A stretch of 64,000 nucleotides of DNA from Dendrocalamus latiflorus (taxonomy: Eukaryota; Streptophyta; Magnoliopsida; Poales; Poaceae): the NCBI GenBank assembly GCA_017311315.1, contig CM029663.1, positions 21,747,412 to 21,811,411 on the forward strand, in the 5' to 3' direction. Under the pieces are notes generated by a model. That model was not told the DNA's origin, made no database searches, and was given only the letters and a program-made list of their open reading frames with translations. The translations under genes were made by a program, and so were the position numbers. This document shows, one piece after another, positions 1-11,030 of the stretch. Each line of letters begins with the position of its first letter. Position 1 is the first letter of the stretch.

Positions 1-1009
1 TTTAAGCATATTGTGGTACATGAAATATTTTGAATACAATTATTTTATATGATCATCTTGCATTAAAGGTAATTTCTAAAAGAAAACAAAAGTGACAAGA
101 GAAAGGGAACATGATAAGAAAATAACGATGGCAGGACCACTGGAGAAGCAGTGCCTACAAAGAAAAATAGTAAAGGAGAGTAGAGGGTGTTCTAGTAGAG
201 ATTCAGAGACAGGTGAGACCCTCTACATATGAATATAATATAAGGACTAGAAAAAACCTTTATTCTAGAATGAGCCATAAAATAGTATCAATCATATTTT
301 TCATCTCAGGCGGGCAGAATATGTTACTCTCTTTTATTTCTAATACCTCTATAATGGGTAAGTAATAAATTAGGAGAGGGACTCGGAACCGGTAGAGAAC
401 CCAGGAGTTCCAAGGCGTTTATATTAGCATATGTGGAGTGTCGAGTATTCAAACCCACTTGACCAACAGTTATCTAAATAGTCAGATGGAGATATGTAAT
501 AAGAGTCAAGAAAACATTATGTATTCTGAATTTGGGATCGCATCAAGGGTAATACGAAAGACCTAGTATCCATAAAAATTTAGAATAGCTATGGGTAAGT
601 GATACAAGTCTGTGCGGTATTTAACAAATCATGAATTCATGTCAATCTCTTGGATAAGAGTCTACGAAAATCACTAGGGCTTTTTCTTCCCTAGAATAAT
701 TGTTAGAGTAATTTCAAAAGTTAAAATATTGCCAACTCTTCAAAATGTTAATTAATGGATTTTCTGAATAACAGCTCATGTAAGAATCGGACAATTGTGA
801 GGATAAATGTGCATCATTATTTGAAAACTTATTAAGTACTTCATATTCACTCTTACTACTAAATCTTCCAATTGTAGTTATGGCCCCCCACAGGCATCCA
901 TTTGGCCTACTGGGCCAAGAGGCCCCAATAAGGCATGCAAAAGACATGTGTACCCTTCGAATAGTACCCTATGGTAGGGGTGTTATTATAATAAGGCCTT
1001 ATGGCCATG
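1..1009. other. No recognised gene or element
   Basis: AT-rich sequence with stop codons in all frames. I see no convincing coding stretch, tandem repeat or inverted-repeat ends. It leads into an LTR-like tail at about 1010. Confidence 0.5.
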
Positions 1010-1109
1010 TATATATACTTCTTGGGTTAACAAGGGAGAGGGTATAGTTCATTTCTCATACTCACTCTAGTAGTCCCCTCTTTTACTACTTGACCCACGG
1101 CCACAACAG
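1010..1109 (+). repeat. LTR-like tail, copy A of a ~95-bp direct repeat
   Basis: The stretch from 'cttgggttaacaaggg' to 'ccacaaca' recurs at 2563-2653 with about 85% identity by eye. It ends in CA and is followed by 'gttggcgc', which resembles the TTGGCGCC start of primer-binding sites used by many grass gypsy elements. I read it as the 3' end of a 5' LTR of a small, non-autonomous element. The LTR start was not resolved; a TG lies near 949. Confidence 0.45.
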
Positions 1110-2070
1110 TTGGCGCTTTCAAAAGACTTTGTCCCATCACCAACTTCTTCGATGCCCATCTAAAGGGTGGGAGATGGAGCACACACCTTTTTAGACTTCA
1201 TCCTGCCACCAACTTCTTTGACGCCCACCCGAAGGGTAGGGAATGGAGCGTGCTTTCAAAAGACTTTGTTCCGCCGCTGAATTCATTGACACCTGTCCGG
1301 AAGGGGGACGAAGCGCGCACTTTTCAAAGACTTCGTAACGCCGCCGACTTCGTTGATGCTTGTCCGAAGGGTGGGCGACGGAGCACGCTTTCAAAAGACT
1401 TCGTCCTGCCGTCAACTTCATCAACACCTATCCGAAGGGTGGGGGACGGAGCGTGCTTACAAAAGACTTTGTAACACCGCCCGTCCGATGGGTAGGGGAC
1501 AGAGCATGTGCCTTTTTAGAATTTGTCCTGCCGCCAACTTCATCGACGCCCGTCCAAAGCGTCAGGGATGGAGAGCGCTATCAAAAGACTTCATCCCGCC
1601 ATCGACTTCATCGACGCCCATCTAAAGGGTGGGGGATAGAGCGCGCTTTTTGTATTTCATCCCACAGTCGACTTCATCAAGGCCCGTTCGAGGGGTGGGG
1701 GATGGAGCGCACACTTTTTTAGACTTCATCCCACTACAGACTTTGTTGATGCCCGTCCAAAGGGTGGAGGATGGAGCATGCACCTTTTTAGACATTGTCC
1801 TACTGCCGACTTCATTAACAACCGTTCGAAGGGTGGGGAACGGAGCATGCGCCTTTTTAGAATTCGTCTCACTGTCGACTTCATTGATGCACGTCCGAAG
1901 GGTGAGGGATAGAGCATGCTTTCAAAAAACTTCGTCCCACCGCCAACTTCGTCGACGCCCATTCGAAGGGTGGGGGACAGAGTGTGTGCTTTTTTAGACT
2001 TTGTCCTACCACCGACTTCATTGACGACCACTGGAAGGGTAGGAAATGGAGCACACTTTCAAAAGACTGG
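1110..2070 (+). repeat. ~70-bp tandem minisatellite, about 14 units
   Basis: Units have starts about 69-72 bases apart. Each carries a core like 'gccaacttcatcgacgcc', then 'gtccgaagggtgggg' and 'acggagcg'. Unit ends come in two alternating variants, one with 'ctttcaaaagac' and one with 'ctttttagac'. Small open frames on both strands are by-products of the periodicity and show no protein-like conservation. The array lies directly downstream of the LTR-like tail and ends in an AC microsatellite. Confidence 0.85.

Positions 2071-2071
<1 letters not shown>

Positions 2072-2107
<36 letters not shown>
2072..2107. repeat. (AC)n microsatellite
   Basis: Uninterrupted AC dinucleotides for about 35 bases, immediately left of a MITE whose other side is a long TA tract. 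Confidence 0.95.
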
Positions 2108-2114
<7 letters not shown>

Positions 2115-2115
<1 letters not shown>

Positions 2116-2485
2116 GGAAAATTACGTAAGGCACCATGGTGCCTAGGCACCCACATCCGATACACGTGTATGATTGATAATTTTTTTGAGTTTGGGTATG
2201 AAAATGTTTTATACCCTTAATATATTTATGGTAAGTAAGTTTTGAACTCAGTTCAAACTAGTTTGAACTACTTTTGAATTCAATGCGACTACAGTGAGTA
2301 TATACCATAAAAATAGTTCAAACTAATTAAACTGAAGTTGAATTTAATTTTTTTCGGAGTTTGACATCTCAAATATACTTTTTTATGGGTATATGAAGAT
2401 ACCCACATCAAATGTTGCGAATCTCAAAGCAAATCAACGGGTATTGATATGGGTGCCTAGGCACCATGGTGCATGAAACACTCGT

Positions 2486-2489
<4 letters not shown>
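2115..2489. mobile_element. Microsatellite-associated MITE (Micron-like)
   Basis: About 375 bases bounded by inverted repeats: 'ggcaccatggtgcctaggc' at 2130-2148 is mirrored at 2453-2472, with the match extending into 'accca'. Outside the TIRs both ends read 'tatagga' inward. It encodes nothing. It sits exactly between AC/TA dinucleotide tracts, the placement described for the rice Micron family, which targets (TA)n. The Micron assignment is from memory of that family and is tentative; the TIR structure is directly visible. Confidence 0.7.

Positions 2490-2562
<73 letters not shown>
2488..2562. repeat. (TA)n microsatellite
   Basis: About 75 bases of uninterrupted TA repeats directly at the right end of the MITE. 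Confidence 0.97.
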
Positions 2563-2564
<2 letters not shown>

Positions 2565-2653
2565 TTGGGTTAACAAGGGAAAGGATCCAATTCATTTCTT
2601 ATACTCACTCTAGTAGTCCCCTCTTTTACTGTTTGGCCTATAGCCACAACACT
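2563..2653 (+). repeat. LTR-like tail, copy B of the direct repeat
   Basis: Second copy of the segment at 1010-1109, again ending 'ccacaaca'. It is followed by unrelated sequence rather than the tandem array. The pair therefore brackets the array, the microsatellites and the MITE, as the two LTR ends of a non-autonomous retroelement would. Confidence 0.45.
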
Positions 2654-2689
2654 CCCTGTTTCAAAGCCCTTTTCAGCCGGGGTATACGT

Positions 2690-3240
2690 GGGAATTGACG
2701 AGGGTGGGGTTGATAATGAAGACGCCCAGAGATATAAGGTTGAGGCTGACTGAGAGTACGATGAGGTAGAGGCCGTACATGGCAGTTGGGAGGATTAGGC
2801 GACCTGTAGCTCATCCTATAGGGTCGGACGGGTATTATAATGTATGTATGTACGTACGTATGTATGTATGATGTCCTGTGCGTTGACGAACAATAAATAT
2901 TGTAATAACTCAGGGCATCCGTATGCCATGTGTGGCTTGAGATTAATAAAGTACTTTTAGTCTCTAATTATTGTTCTACTGCAGCTAATCTGATGGGATT
3001 GTTATTCATTAAAGCGGTGTTTTGCCAAATAAATGAGTAATAATCCGTTGATTAGTGTTATTACCTCTCGGCAATAGCATAGGTCGCCACATAGGCCTAG
3101 ACTTTGATCTAACGAGGGGCAAGATTGCATCACCATCTCATCACCGATGGGCTTAGATCTAGGCAAAGCCAGCTGACAACTGAGCTTAAAAAGGCCTCGT
3201 CGCGCTATCATAGAGCTCTACTAGCACCTCCTGCTTATTG
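2690..3240 (+). repeat. Diverged dispersed repeat, copy 1
   Basis: Shares ordered blocks with 29380-29664 and its continuation at 36155-36300: 'cagttgggaggattaggcga' near 2782, 'ggtcggacgggtatta' near 2822, 'aatattgtaata' near 2893 and 'gtctctaattattgttc' near 2960. The copies are clearly diverged. No coding capacity was recognised; the family type is unknown. A short GTAC/GTAT repeat sits near 2838-2870. Confidence 0.6.
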
Positions 3241-3283
3241 AGCTCGGGAGGCCTCGCCATCCCGCGTTGCAGAGCTCCATCAC

Positions 3284-5108
3284 TAGGGGTGAAATCGGGT
3301 CGGATACGGTCGGATCTCACCTTTCCCATATCCTAACCCACATTTTCTAATCGGATTCGGGTCGAATACGGATAGTATCGAATACGAATACAAACACGGA
3401 TAATGTCGGGCACAAATATGGAACAAATACGTACCAAGACGGATACGGACACTATCGGTCACGAATATTTATTCGGATATCAAGTCGATGCAACAACCAT
3501 TTTATACCACATAGACAATAGCAATGCAACCATTCCATACATCCATAATGCAACAATACATCGGTACTAAAATAACAGTACGTATGAGTAAGTGCCTAGA
3601 GACAGGATCAAAGGAATAGAGGTGGCAATTATATATTTTGGTTTCCCTCTTCCTCCCAATAGATGCACCCTTGGATTATTGAAATGCAACCAAACTGTAA
3701 GTCCATAGATAACCCCCCACAAATGTCATATAGCCACTAAGCAAAACATAAAAACACAAGCCAGTGAACCAAGGAAAAGTGATCTCACTAGGCAAAACAT
3801 AAGAAAACACAAGTTCCATTATGGAATCTGAGAACATTCATAGGTCTGACTTACTGAGAGAAGATCATATGTAAAGCATAATACTAGCACCAGTAACAAG
3901 ACAGGAGCACCAAATATATGTATAGAAACATAGATATGCTATTCCAGTCAACGAAACAGGATATCATGTTGTACATAATAAAGAAGTGGGCTAAATCGTC
4001 AGATAATCTGCTGTACAGGATATCATGCTTAGAGCTCTACTACTACTGCTACTTTCCAGATTCAAACAACAGCTGGCAATTTAATTCATAAGTTTGTTTA
4101 TCCTACAATCGAACATATAACATGTAAATTGAACATGTAACATGTATCAGGTACAATCGAACATGTAACATGAGCAAATATACACTCACAGAAAATATTC
4201 ACCTAACATGTAAATTGATCTGAAGCTATATGTGTTCTACAATGCAAGCTTCTGGAGAGGCGGCAGACGGCAGTGCAGCAGGGTGAACCTAGTGCGGTTG
4301 TCTCCCAAACCCTAACCCTAACCGTGTCGGCGTCTAATCCAGAAATCATCCTCAAATCCCCTCTAGGCTCTAGGCAAATCCCCTCAAGCAAAGTGCTAAG
4401 CAAATCCCCTCTAGGCAGATCTGGCGTACCTCGACTTGGCGGCGTAGATCCGGTGGCGGCGAGGTCGAATCGACGGCGGTGAGGTCGAATCGCCGAGTGG
4501 ATCTGCGGACGGGCGGAGGCGGTGCTGGGATGGCGGCCTGAGGACGTCCACGGAGGGGAAGACAGGGGCGCCGCCGCGTCGGCCGTCGGGCACTCGGTGC
4601 CTGCCTTACGCCGCCTCGACCAGTGGATCTGCGGACAGCGGAGCCGATGCTGGGGCCTGGGAGGGGAAGACCAAGGGGCAAGGGCGCCGCCGTGTCGGCC
4701 GTCGGCGTCGGGCACTCGGGTAGTCGGCGTCGCCGCGTCGGGCACTCGGCCCGTCGCCCCGTCGGCCGAAGGGAAATGAGATGGGGACCGATTGGGGAAT
4801 CGGCCGAGTGGTTGGACTGTTGGAGCGCTGTCCGCTGTGGAGCCGGTGGGCGGTGAGTTCGGATGATTGCAAAGTAATCCGGGTAATACCCGAATAGTTA
4901 AGCGGGTAATATCCGAATTTTATACCGGATAATCCGTATCCGTCGGATACCGACTTCCCAAACCCGATACCGTATCCGCCAAAAATTACCCGTATTCGAA
5001 TCCGATACCCATATAATTTTCCGGGTACCCGAATTTGCGACCCGAATTTGACCCGCTTTAATATGGGCGGCGGGCGGGCGGGAAATACCCGTCCCGTTTT
5101 CACCCCTA
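3284..5108. mobile_element. Non-autonomous hAT element with 8-bp TSD
   Basis: Begins 'taggggtgaaatcggg' and ends with the inverse of 'taggggtgaaaacggg'. It is flanked by a perfect 8-bp duplication, TCCATCAC, at 3276-3283 and 5109-5116. The TIR form and 8-bp TSD are typical of the hAT (Ac/Ds) superfamily. Both ends carry many copies of short CGGATAC/CGAATAC-type motifs, like the subterminal transposase-binding repeats of that group. The interior at 4240-4850 is GC-rich and contains an imperfect ~125-bp tandem duplication (4498-4600 and 4623-4720) plus 'aaccctaaccctaacc' at 4312. Open frames there are low complexity and no hAT transposase motif is visible. Confidence 0.88.
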
Positions 5109-5116
5109 TCCATCAC

Positions 5117-6958
5117 ACACCTCGCCAAGAGCTCAAGAGGTCTTGTCGTGGAGCTCCACCACTACTTCCTGTTTCCCAATCGAGCATGAGAGACTTCATC
5201 GTCCGCATGCGATATCGCACATTGAGGAAATGTAGAAGCCCGAGGATAAGCCATGGTGAGTTAGCGAGAGATGAGCCACTTTAATAAAAGCTTAGTTGGT
5301 TTCTTGGAGAGTGGTGATTTGTATAGTATAGCATGACTCAGAAGGAGACAGCGCGCAAAACCGGTGGAGCTCGCATTGGTTGGACGAGGATAAGGGTGAG
5401 GAAGACGTCCGTTGCTTGCCTGTGTAAGTGGGTTCATTGCTATCGGACGCACCAGCCGAAGCATTATCGATTTACTGGGCTTTGACGTTGAACTTAGCAG
5501 TGCGGCAAACTTGCGACGTCTGAAGACAACGTCGACGACCCGGAAATTTCGCACTAGCCCCCCAAATTCCAAGTCTCGTGCTCTGTACTCCAATTAGCTG
5601 ATCATTGCACAACTCATCTGGTACAGTACTAGTACTAGGACCCAAGGTTGTCACGGTCACGAACCTAGATAGGCTCATTTCTTTTACTGGATTGGATCGT
5701 AGAATTTTAAAAGCACTTATATATTTGTATAAAAACTTAAATAATTGTTTTAAAATATGTAATTCTATAATATAATTTCTGAATTATTTTATTGAATTTA
5801 TAAATTTTGGCGCACTTATTCACATTGCATTCAATTTAAATTAGTCTTAACCTTGTTTAATTTATTTTTGAAATTAATCATTTAAAAGTCCAAAATTTGA
5901 ATGACAGTATTTTCTTTCCTTAAAATAACATGTAAAGGGCAAAAAGAAAGCAAACTAAAGTAATATAACTTAAATTAGCAATACGTAATATCACATTTTA
6001 TATGTTCGTATAGTTTATTATTAAAATCATGACCCTACATTGATCCTATAGAATCGTACATTGAGGATCACAATTTTATAAAATTTAGATCCATGCACTA
6101 ATTCATATCATGACGGTTCCGTGCAACATAGGAACGTATGGTCCATATTGCCATCTTTGACATGCTACCTATTTTTTTTACGGAAGTGCTATACAACATT
6201 TGACTATTTTTTGGAAAAAAAAATCATGCAAATTTCTAACCTTTCGATCTTCATAGAGATTCGTACGCCATCTTTGCCGTCGACATCTTCCTCCTCTCCG
6301 GCGACGCCGTCGTCTTTGCGCGCCACCGCCACCCCGTGGAATTAGGGCTTAGATTCATCATTAGGGTTAGGGTTCACCCCGAGTCCTTCCGAGCCTAGAG
6401 GGAGGCCGAGGCGGCGGTGGGAGGTAGTGGTGGCATCGTCCCAACCGTGGCTAAAGAGGAGGGCGGTGGGCAGGGTCGGCGGCGGGGTGAGGACTGGACT
6501 AGCTGTTAGGAGGTGGTGGGTGGTGGCGGCGGATCTGACGGTGGTAGCCGTCGGAGGCGGGGAAGAACGGCGGGGTGGGGGCGTTGGAGGCCAGTGGGGC
6601 AACGGGGAAGAGGATAGCGGCACAGGGGGAGATTTGAGGGGGAAGACAGGATGGGGGAGAGGAGGACAGGGTCGGGGGCGATACGTGGTGGGGCTCACCG
6701 GTGTCGAAGGCGACGCCAGCGAGGTAGAGGGAGGTGGCGGGGTCAAGCTGGGGGTAGGGTGTGGGAGAGGGAGGGTTAGGGTATTTTATAGGATATAGGG
6801 TGAATCTGGAGCATTGGATCTCTATCCAATGGTTCTAAAATCTGACTAACTGTGCCTCTAAAACAGTCGAATATTGTATAGACAGATCCATTTTTAAGTA
6901 GAAACTACTAGGAAAAATGAATCCTAAACATATTGGGCCGGTTTAAACCAACCAATAC
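5117..6958. other. Intergenic, no recognised gene
   Basis: 5690-6120 is very AT-rich. 6290-6790 is a GC-rich island containing 'agggttagggtt' near 6362. It gives long open frames on both strands whose translations are Pro/Ser/Thr- or Gly/Arg-rich low-complexity strings. I see no domain and do not call a gene. Confidence 0.45.
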
Positions 6959-7226
6959 TCCCTATATCAATGCCGAGGGGATTCCTGGCCTCCCACCGTG
7001 CCACGTCACTTTTTTGTACAAATGTTCTCTATCTTTTTAGAATTACGCACAGATCCTTATTTTTACATATAGATCCTTATTTTTCACAAAAACCTCTTCT
7101 TTTCCTGTAAATACGTACAAGTCCTTGCTTTCAGTTTTTCACATATAGATCACTTTGTCGTGGTAACTCTTTTACTTCGGTTCATATAGTAGCCAGCGCA
7201 GCGTGGCGCCATACTTTCGCATCTAG
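6959..7226 (+). mobile_element. Short Helitron-like element (tentative)
   Basis: The left end 'tccctatatcaatgcc...ggattcctggcctcc' and right end 'catatagtagccagcgc...catctagt' resemble the ends of the 14101-19893 interval, which start 'tccttatattaaacc...ggattcctagcctcc' and finish 'cacatagtagctagcgc'. A 5' TC, no TIR and a 3' CTAG fit Helitrons. There is no coding capacity and the 3' hairpin is imperfect, so the class is an inference. Confidence 0.4.
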
Positions 7227-7702
7227 TATAACCCAAGCTGGAGGATTAGACTCCCACAAACACACCAGCAGCAAACGGTGTACCAGGCCACATGACATGG
7301 ACCACAAAAATCCGAATTTCTGTACTGAAATAGGCGAAATCGATCTGTCCCACATTTTCAGATCATGTCTCCAAATGTTGCCCAGTCCATCGACAACAAT
7401 CCATCCAATGATAAACCATCGTTTGGTCACGTTTGTATATTGGACTTGAAGTTACTACATTTGCTGTAGAATAAAATGATAACCTGTAATCAGGTGAGAT
7501 CAGGCAAAAGTCTGGAACGGACGAACGAACGAACGAACTCTAGACATATTCACCAAAAGGAGAAGAACAAATGGGTAAAAAAAAAGAAAGGAAAACTTAT
7601 TACAGCTTATCATTTTTTGCAAGGTACATTTCTCATTGCATTAGTATCTGAACACCAGTAGAAAAAATCGGCGAGACCACCACCAAAAGAAAAAAAAAAC
7701 AA

Positions 7703-7771
7703 AGTGGATGGCACGATCAGCACCGCCCAATCAAAAGAAAAAAAAACAAAGCGGATGGCACGATCAGCACC
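7703..7771. repeat. Short tandem duplication
   Basis: 'gatggcacgatcagcaccgc' plus 'ccaatca' occurs twice about 50 bases apart, in the 3' untranslated side of the protease gene. Confidence 0.8.
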
Positions 7772-7777
7772 GCCCAA

Positions 7778-8639
7778 TCAGTGCGTGCATCGCGACCTCT
7801 TGAATCTGAGCCGTCGATTCTTGAGATCGAACTCCCACAGGTGCTCCTGCTGCAAGATGTTGCCGATGACGGACACCCCGGGCCACGCGCCCTCCTGCAC
7901 GCCGATGCACTTCACGCCGGGCGCCGCGTCGATCACGTAGCTCTTCGCCGGCGGCTCCAGCTGCGCCGACCCGGCGAAGTGCACGGCCAACTTCGGCACG
8001 GCCACGGTGCTGTCCCTGCCCGACGGCGACGTCCAGTTGTAGCAGTAGTCGAACGGGTCCATGGTCACCCGCGGCAGCCCAGCGAGCTTCTTGCTCAGCG
8101 CCGCCACCACGGCGCGGTACGCCGGCCTGGCCAGCACCGTCAGGCTCGTGCCCGAATCGAGGATGGCGCCACCGCCCTTCTCGACGTCCCAGACGACGCG
8201 CGGGATCTTGAGAAGCTCCCCGGCGACGGAGATGGCGTTGATGGTGACGGCGTAGAAGGGGCGCATCCGGTGTTCGAGCAGCAGCGGCGTCTGTCGCGCG
8301 CCGGGCGCGGTGGCGCTGGATGTGGCGTCGGAGAACGAGGAGACGGCAGGGTTGGGGCCGAACGTGAGGTAGCTGGTTGCGTTCCGCGGGGCGAGGTGGT
8401 CGACGAGGCAGTAGGAGAAGCGGCCGCCGAAGCGCGACGCGGCGCGGGATGCGAAGGAGATGTTGCTGTAACCGAGGCTGAGCACGCCGTCGGAGGTCTG
8501 GAAGCTCTGGCCGTTGTACGAGGTGGTGCAGCCCAGAACGACGCCCTGCAGCTTCGCCTTCGTGGCCGCGCGCCCCGACAGCGCGATGGTCGCCGAGTCG
8601 GTGCCCACCGTGCCGCGCGCCGCCGACCCGTCCTTGTAC
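7778..8639 (-). CDS. Aspartic protease (nepenthesin/CND41-type), exon 2
   Basis: Second exon of a pepsin-fold (A1B) aspartic protease; the family is secreted or plastid/vacuole-targeted endopeptidases cutting proteins with two catalytic Asp residues. The second active-site motif, DSGTS in 'ILDSGTSLTVL', is intact near residue 340 of the full protein. Upstream are the family-typical 'GVLSLGYSNISFASR' and 'RFSYCLVDHL' segments. Downstream are 'FDYCYNW' and 'VSVIGNILQQ', and a short tail ending in Cys-Thr-His. The acceptor AG is at 8640-8641; the split Arg codon (phase 2) joins exon 1 in frame. Together the exons give 477 codons, a normal length for the family. The reading frame is open throughout and strongly GC3-biased like grass genes. 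Confidence 0.9.
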
Positions 8640-8739
8640 CTGCCGCCGCGGATAAGTAAAATACGTGGCGGTTAATTACGTTCATGGCAGTGCGGCACAT
8701 GGCGCGATTTAAGTATCTCTTTAGCAACTACCTCGGTTA

Positions 8740-8945
8740 AAAGCCGCTTTTCTACACAATAACTAATTTTTAAATAGAATATTTTTTAAGATAGATTTAT
8801 AAGTCGATTATAGTACATACTGCAGCGACTTCATTTATACCTACCAAAATCACACCTAAGTCTCTACCTCTCTATACTTTTTTTTTCTTATAAACAATCT
8901 AAAAATATAGCCAAAAATTATAAGCCCACAGGCCAAATGAACATG
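8740..8945 (+). mobile_element. AT-rich ~200-bp MITE family, copy 1
   Basis: Shares an ordered pattern with 10845-11030, 13620-13830 and, inverted, 12905-13085 and 25165-25400. The order is an 'aactaattttt-aaa-taga' block, 'ttttttaaga-aga', 'ttatagtacatact', a 'tcattta' block with 'aaatcac', 'taagtctct', and an end with 'aaaaattataa'. Noncoding. The superfamily was not determined. Confidence 0.6.
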
Positions 8946-9176
8946 CCGACCCGCTTTGCAAGCTAACATCCTGCAAGCAAATGCAAATCCTCTCGAGCAC
9001 AATCATTAAACAAGTGGGAAAGGTGTGTCTTTTTCATGAACTGTATCGCAAAGAATCCAAGAAGTGGGACCTAACATGGCAATGCTGATATGTCCTAACT
9101 TCACGAGTACTTTTAGGCCAAAACTGATTGAGCAGCCGTATGTGTCTCGAGCGGGTGATAGACGAGGAAAATGATA

Positions 9177-9458
9177 CTTCCTTCTTTCTTTTTTATTTAT
9201 TATTTATTATTTTTAAATATAACTTTAACCGATACTTTTATAAAATTGTATACTAAGATTAACTTTACATTAATATACTAATAAAATTATAAAATTATGA
9301 AAATATTTTTAACGATAAATCTAATAATTTAATTTTTATATAGTTAATTTAGATAATTTTAATTTCATTAGTGATCAAATTTTAAAAAGCTTGATGGTAC
9401 AGACTTTAGAAAGTTTAGTAAAAAAAGAACGAAGGAGTAAAAAAAGAACGAAGGAGTA
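9177..9458. mobile_element. Stowaway/Mariner-like MITE
   Basis: About 280 bases of very AT-rich DNA with ends 'acttccttctttctttttt' and, inverted, 'actccttcgttcttttttt', close to the 'CTCCCTCCGTTC' termini of grass Mariner-type MITEs. TA dinucleotides flank both ends. The right terminal 20-base motif is tandemly doubled (9422-9459). Confidence 0.65.
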
Positions 9459-10570
9459 ATAGGCTAGTAGCTGAGCGGAGCTCAACGCCAAGATATTTTT
9501 GTGTTTTACTAGTACAGTGCATTCGGGCCGGCTATTATGCCGGTCAAAACCAGCTTTGACTAAAGAGAACGTGGCCCAGGTATGGTCCAAGTGAATAATG
9601 TGTAGCCTTATCTCTGGGGTTGCCTTCTTTTGCCCTCCCCAAACGGATCGAACAAATAATTTATGCTTGGTAGGAACATTTGGGAGTTGATGGCAAAATC
9701 TCTGTACCAAACAAGTTTTATTTTCTTTTTGCAAAAACAGGGTACAACCGAGAAAAAAGGCAGTAAAACTAAAATAAAGCATCATTTTTTTTCAGAGAAA
9801 AAGATAAAGATTTGTCCAGAGTGGCCGAAGGTCGGCACTTGACGTCTTTCTTCTACAAGCAGGCAGGCAAAGGAACGTGATTACCAGTGCAAGAACGCTC
9901 TACATGTCGCATGTTCGCCACAAGCATAATCCAAAAATTGTATGGTGGGGTGGGTGCTTGCTGTTCCTTTGGCCATTTAGCAGACATCTCGTTGTGTACT
10001 CGGTACTCCACACGAACTCCAGAGCGGCTAGTCCACAAAACTAGCGGAATCCCGAAGACTATTGTACCGTTGTTGCAGTATCTGCTTGGGGGCCTGGGAA
10101 TGATGCATCTCTTGCTAACGATGTAAAGAAAAACATCTCGATCGTTGTAATCTAGATGTTTTCGCTCTCTCCTTTCTTAAGGAATATGTTCAATGTCCTG
10201 ACACAGACACTGATGGAGTACAACCCAATCCATCGTGCACATGACGAAGCAAAGCAAAGTCGAGTACCACTTGCTACTGCCGCTGCATCCATGTTCGGAT
10301 GAGCTCAGCTGCCATTCTGCGACGTAGTTGTTCTTGAGAAAAAAGAAGCAAACAAAAATGCCGGGCCTACATATGAACACCGGCAACGTGCATGCAGTAA
10401 GCGCCCACACCAATACACACACTGACACACAAAACACAAGATATCCTGTGGGAGATGGGAGGTGCGTCCTTTTCTGGTGTTAGGATCCAATGCATATGCA
10501 TGCATGTCGATGCGATAGCAGCTAACGTGATCGATCTCATCGCGATGTGCGGTTTTTTTTATGGGATACA

Positions 10571-10829
10571 CTATTGCAAGGCGACTGAAATTTTTTTTAT
10601 CTTTTAGTTACCTAAAGTTGCACTTTGAATCACCTGAAGTTGCACATATTTTTTTTGGAGGATGCTGCAATTTTAGTTGATTGAGAGTGCAATTTCAGGT
10701 CACCAGCAGTTGCACTCTGAATCACCTAAAGTTACAGCTGTTTTTTTAGGGGGCTGCAATTTTAGTTCATTGAGAGTACAATTTCAGGTGACTAAAACAT
10801 AAAAAAAATTTAGTCGCCTGTGCAATAGC
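10571..10829. mobile_element. Inverted-repeat element with internal direct repeats
   Basis: Left 'ctattgcaaggcgactgaaa' is mirrored by the right end at about 10806-10829 over some 40 bases. The interior has repeated 'caccta/gaagttgca' and 'tgagagtgcaatttcagg' blocks in both orientations. Noncoding; lies in the protease intron. No clear TSD was found. Confidence 0.65.
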
Positions 10830-10844
10830 AAAACTGTTTTTTAT

Positions 10845-11030
10845 TTATGGTTTAATTTTCTATATTAATTAGTTTTTAAACAGAGTGTTTTTTAAGACAG
10901 AATCTATAAATTGACCGTAATAGATATTATTTCAACTTTAAAATCATAAGTAAATATCTCTTTTCGTACTCTCCCTCATAAACAAACAGAATTTAAAAAT
11001 TAAGCTAAAAACTACCAGCGAGAGCTAAAA
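10845..11030 (+). mobile_element. AT-rich ~200-bp MITE family, copy 2
   Basis: Same order of motifs as 8740-8945: 'attagtttttaaacagagtg', 'ttttttaagacag', 'aaatcataagtaaatatctc', 'cgtactctc'. Same orientation as copy 1. Confidence 0.55.

Noticed and set aside
1191..2220. Overlapping open frames on both strands
   Set aside because: They follow the ~70-bp tandem units and the AC tract; no start context or domain.
4203..4779. 180-codon minus-strand frame inside the hAT element
   Set aside because: Pro/Arg/Ser low complexity in a GC-rich island; no hAT transposase motif (no dimerisation or zinc-finger signature).
6342..6798. Open frames on both strands of a GC-rich island
   Set aside because: Pure Pro/Thr/Ser or Gly/Val/Arg composition on opposite strands of the same DNA; no domain.
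7781..8659. 292-codon plus-strand frame opposite protease exon 2
   Set aside because: Shadow of the GC3-rich protease exon; the minus strand has the catalytic motif and splice sites.
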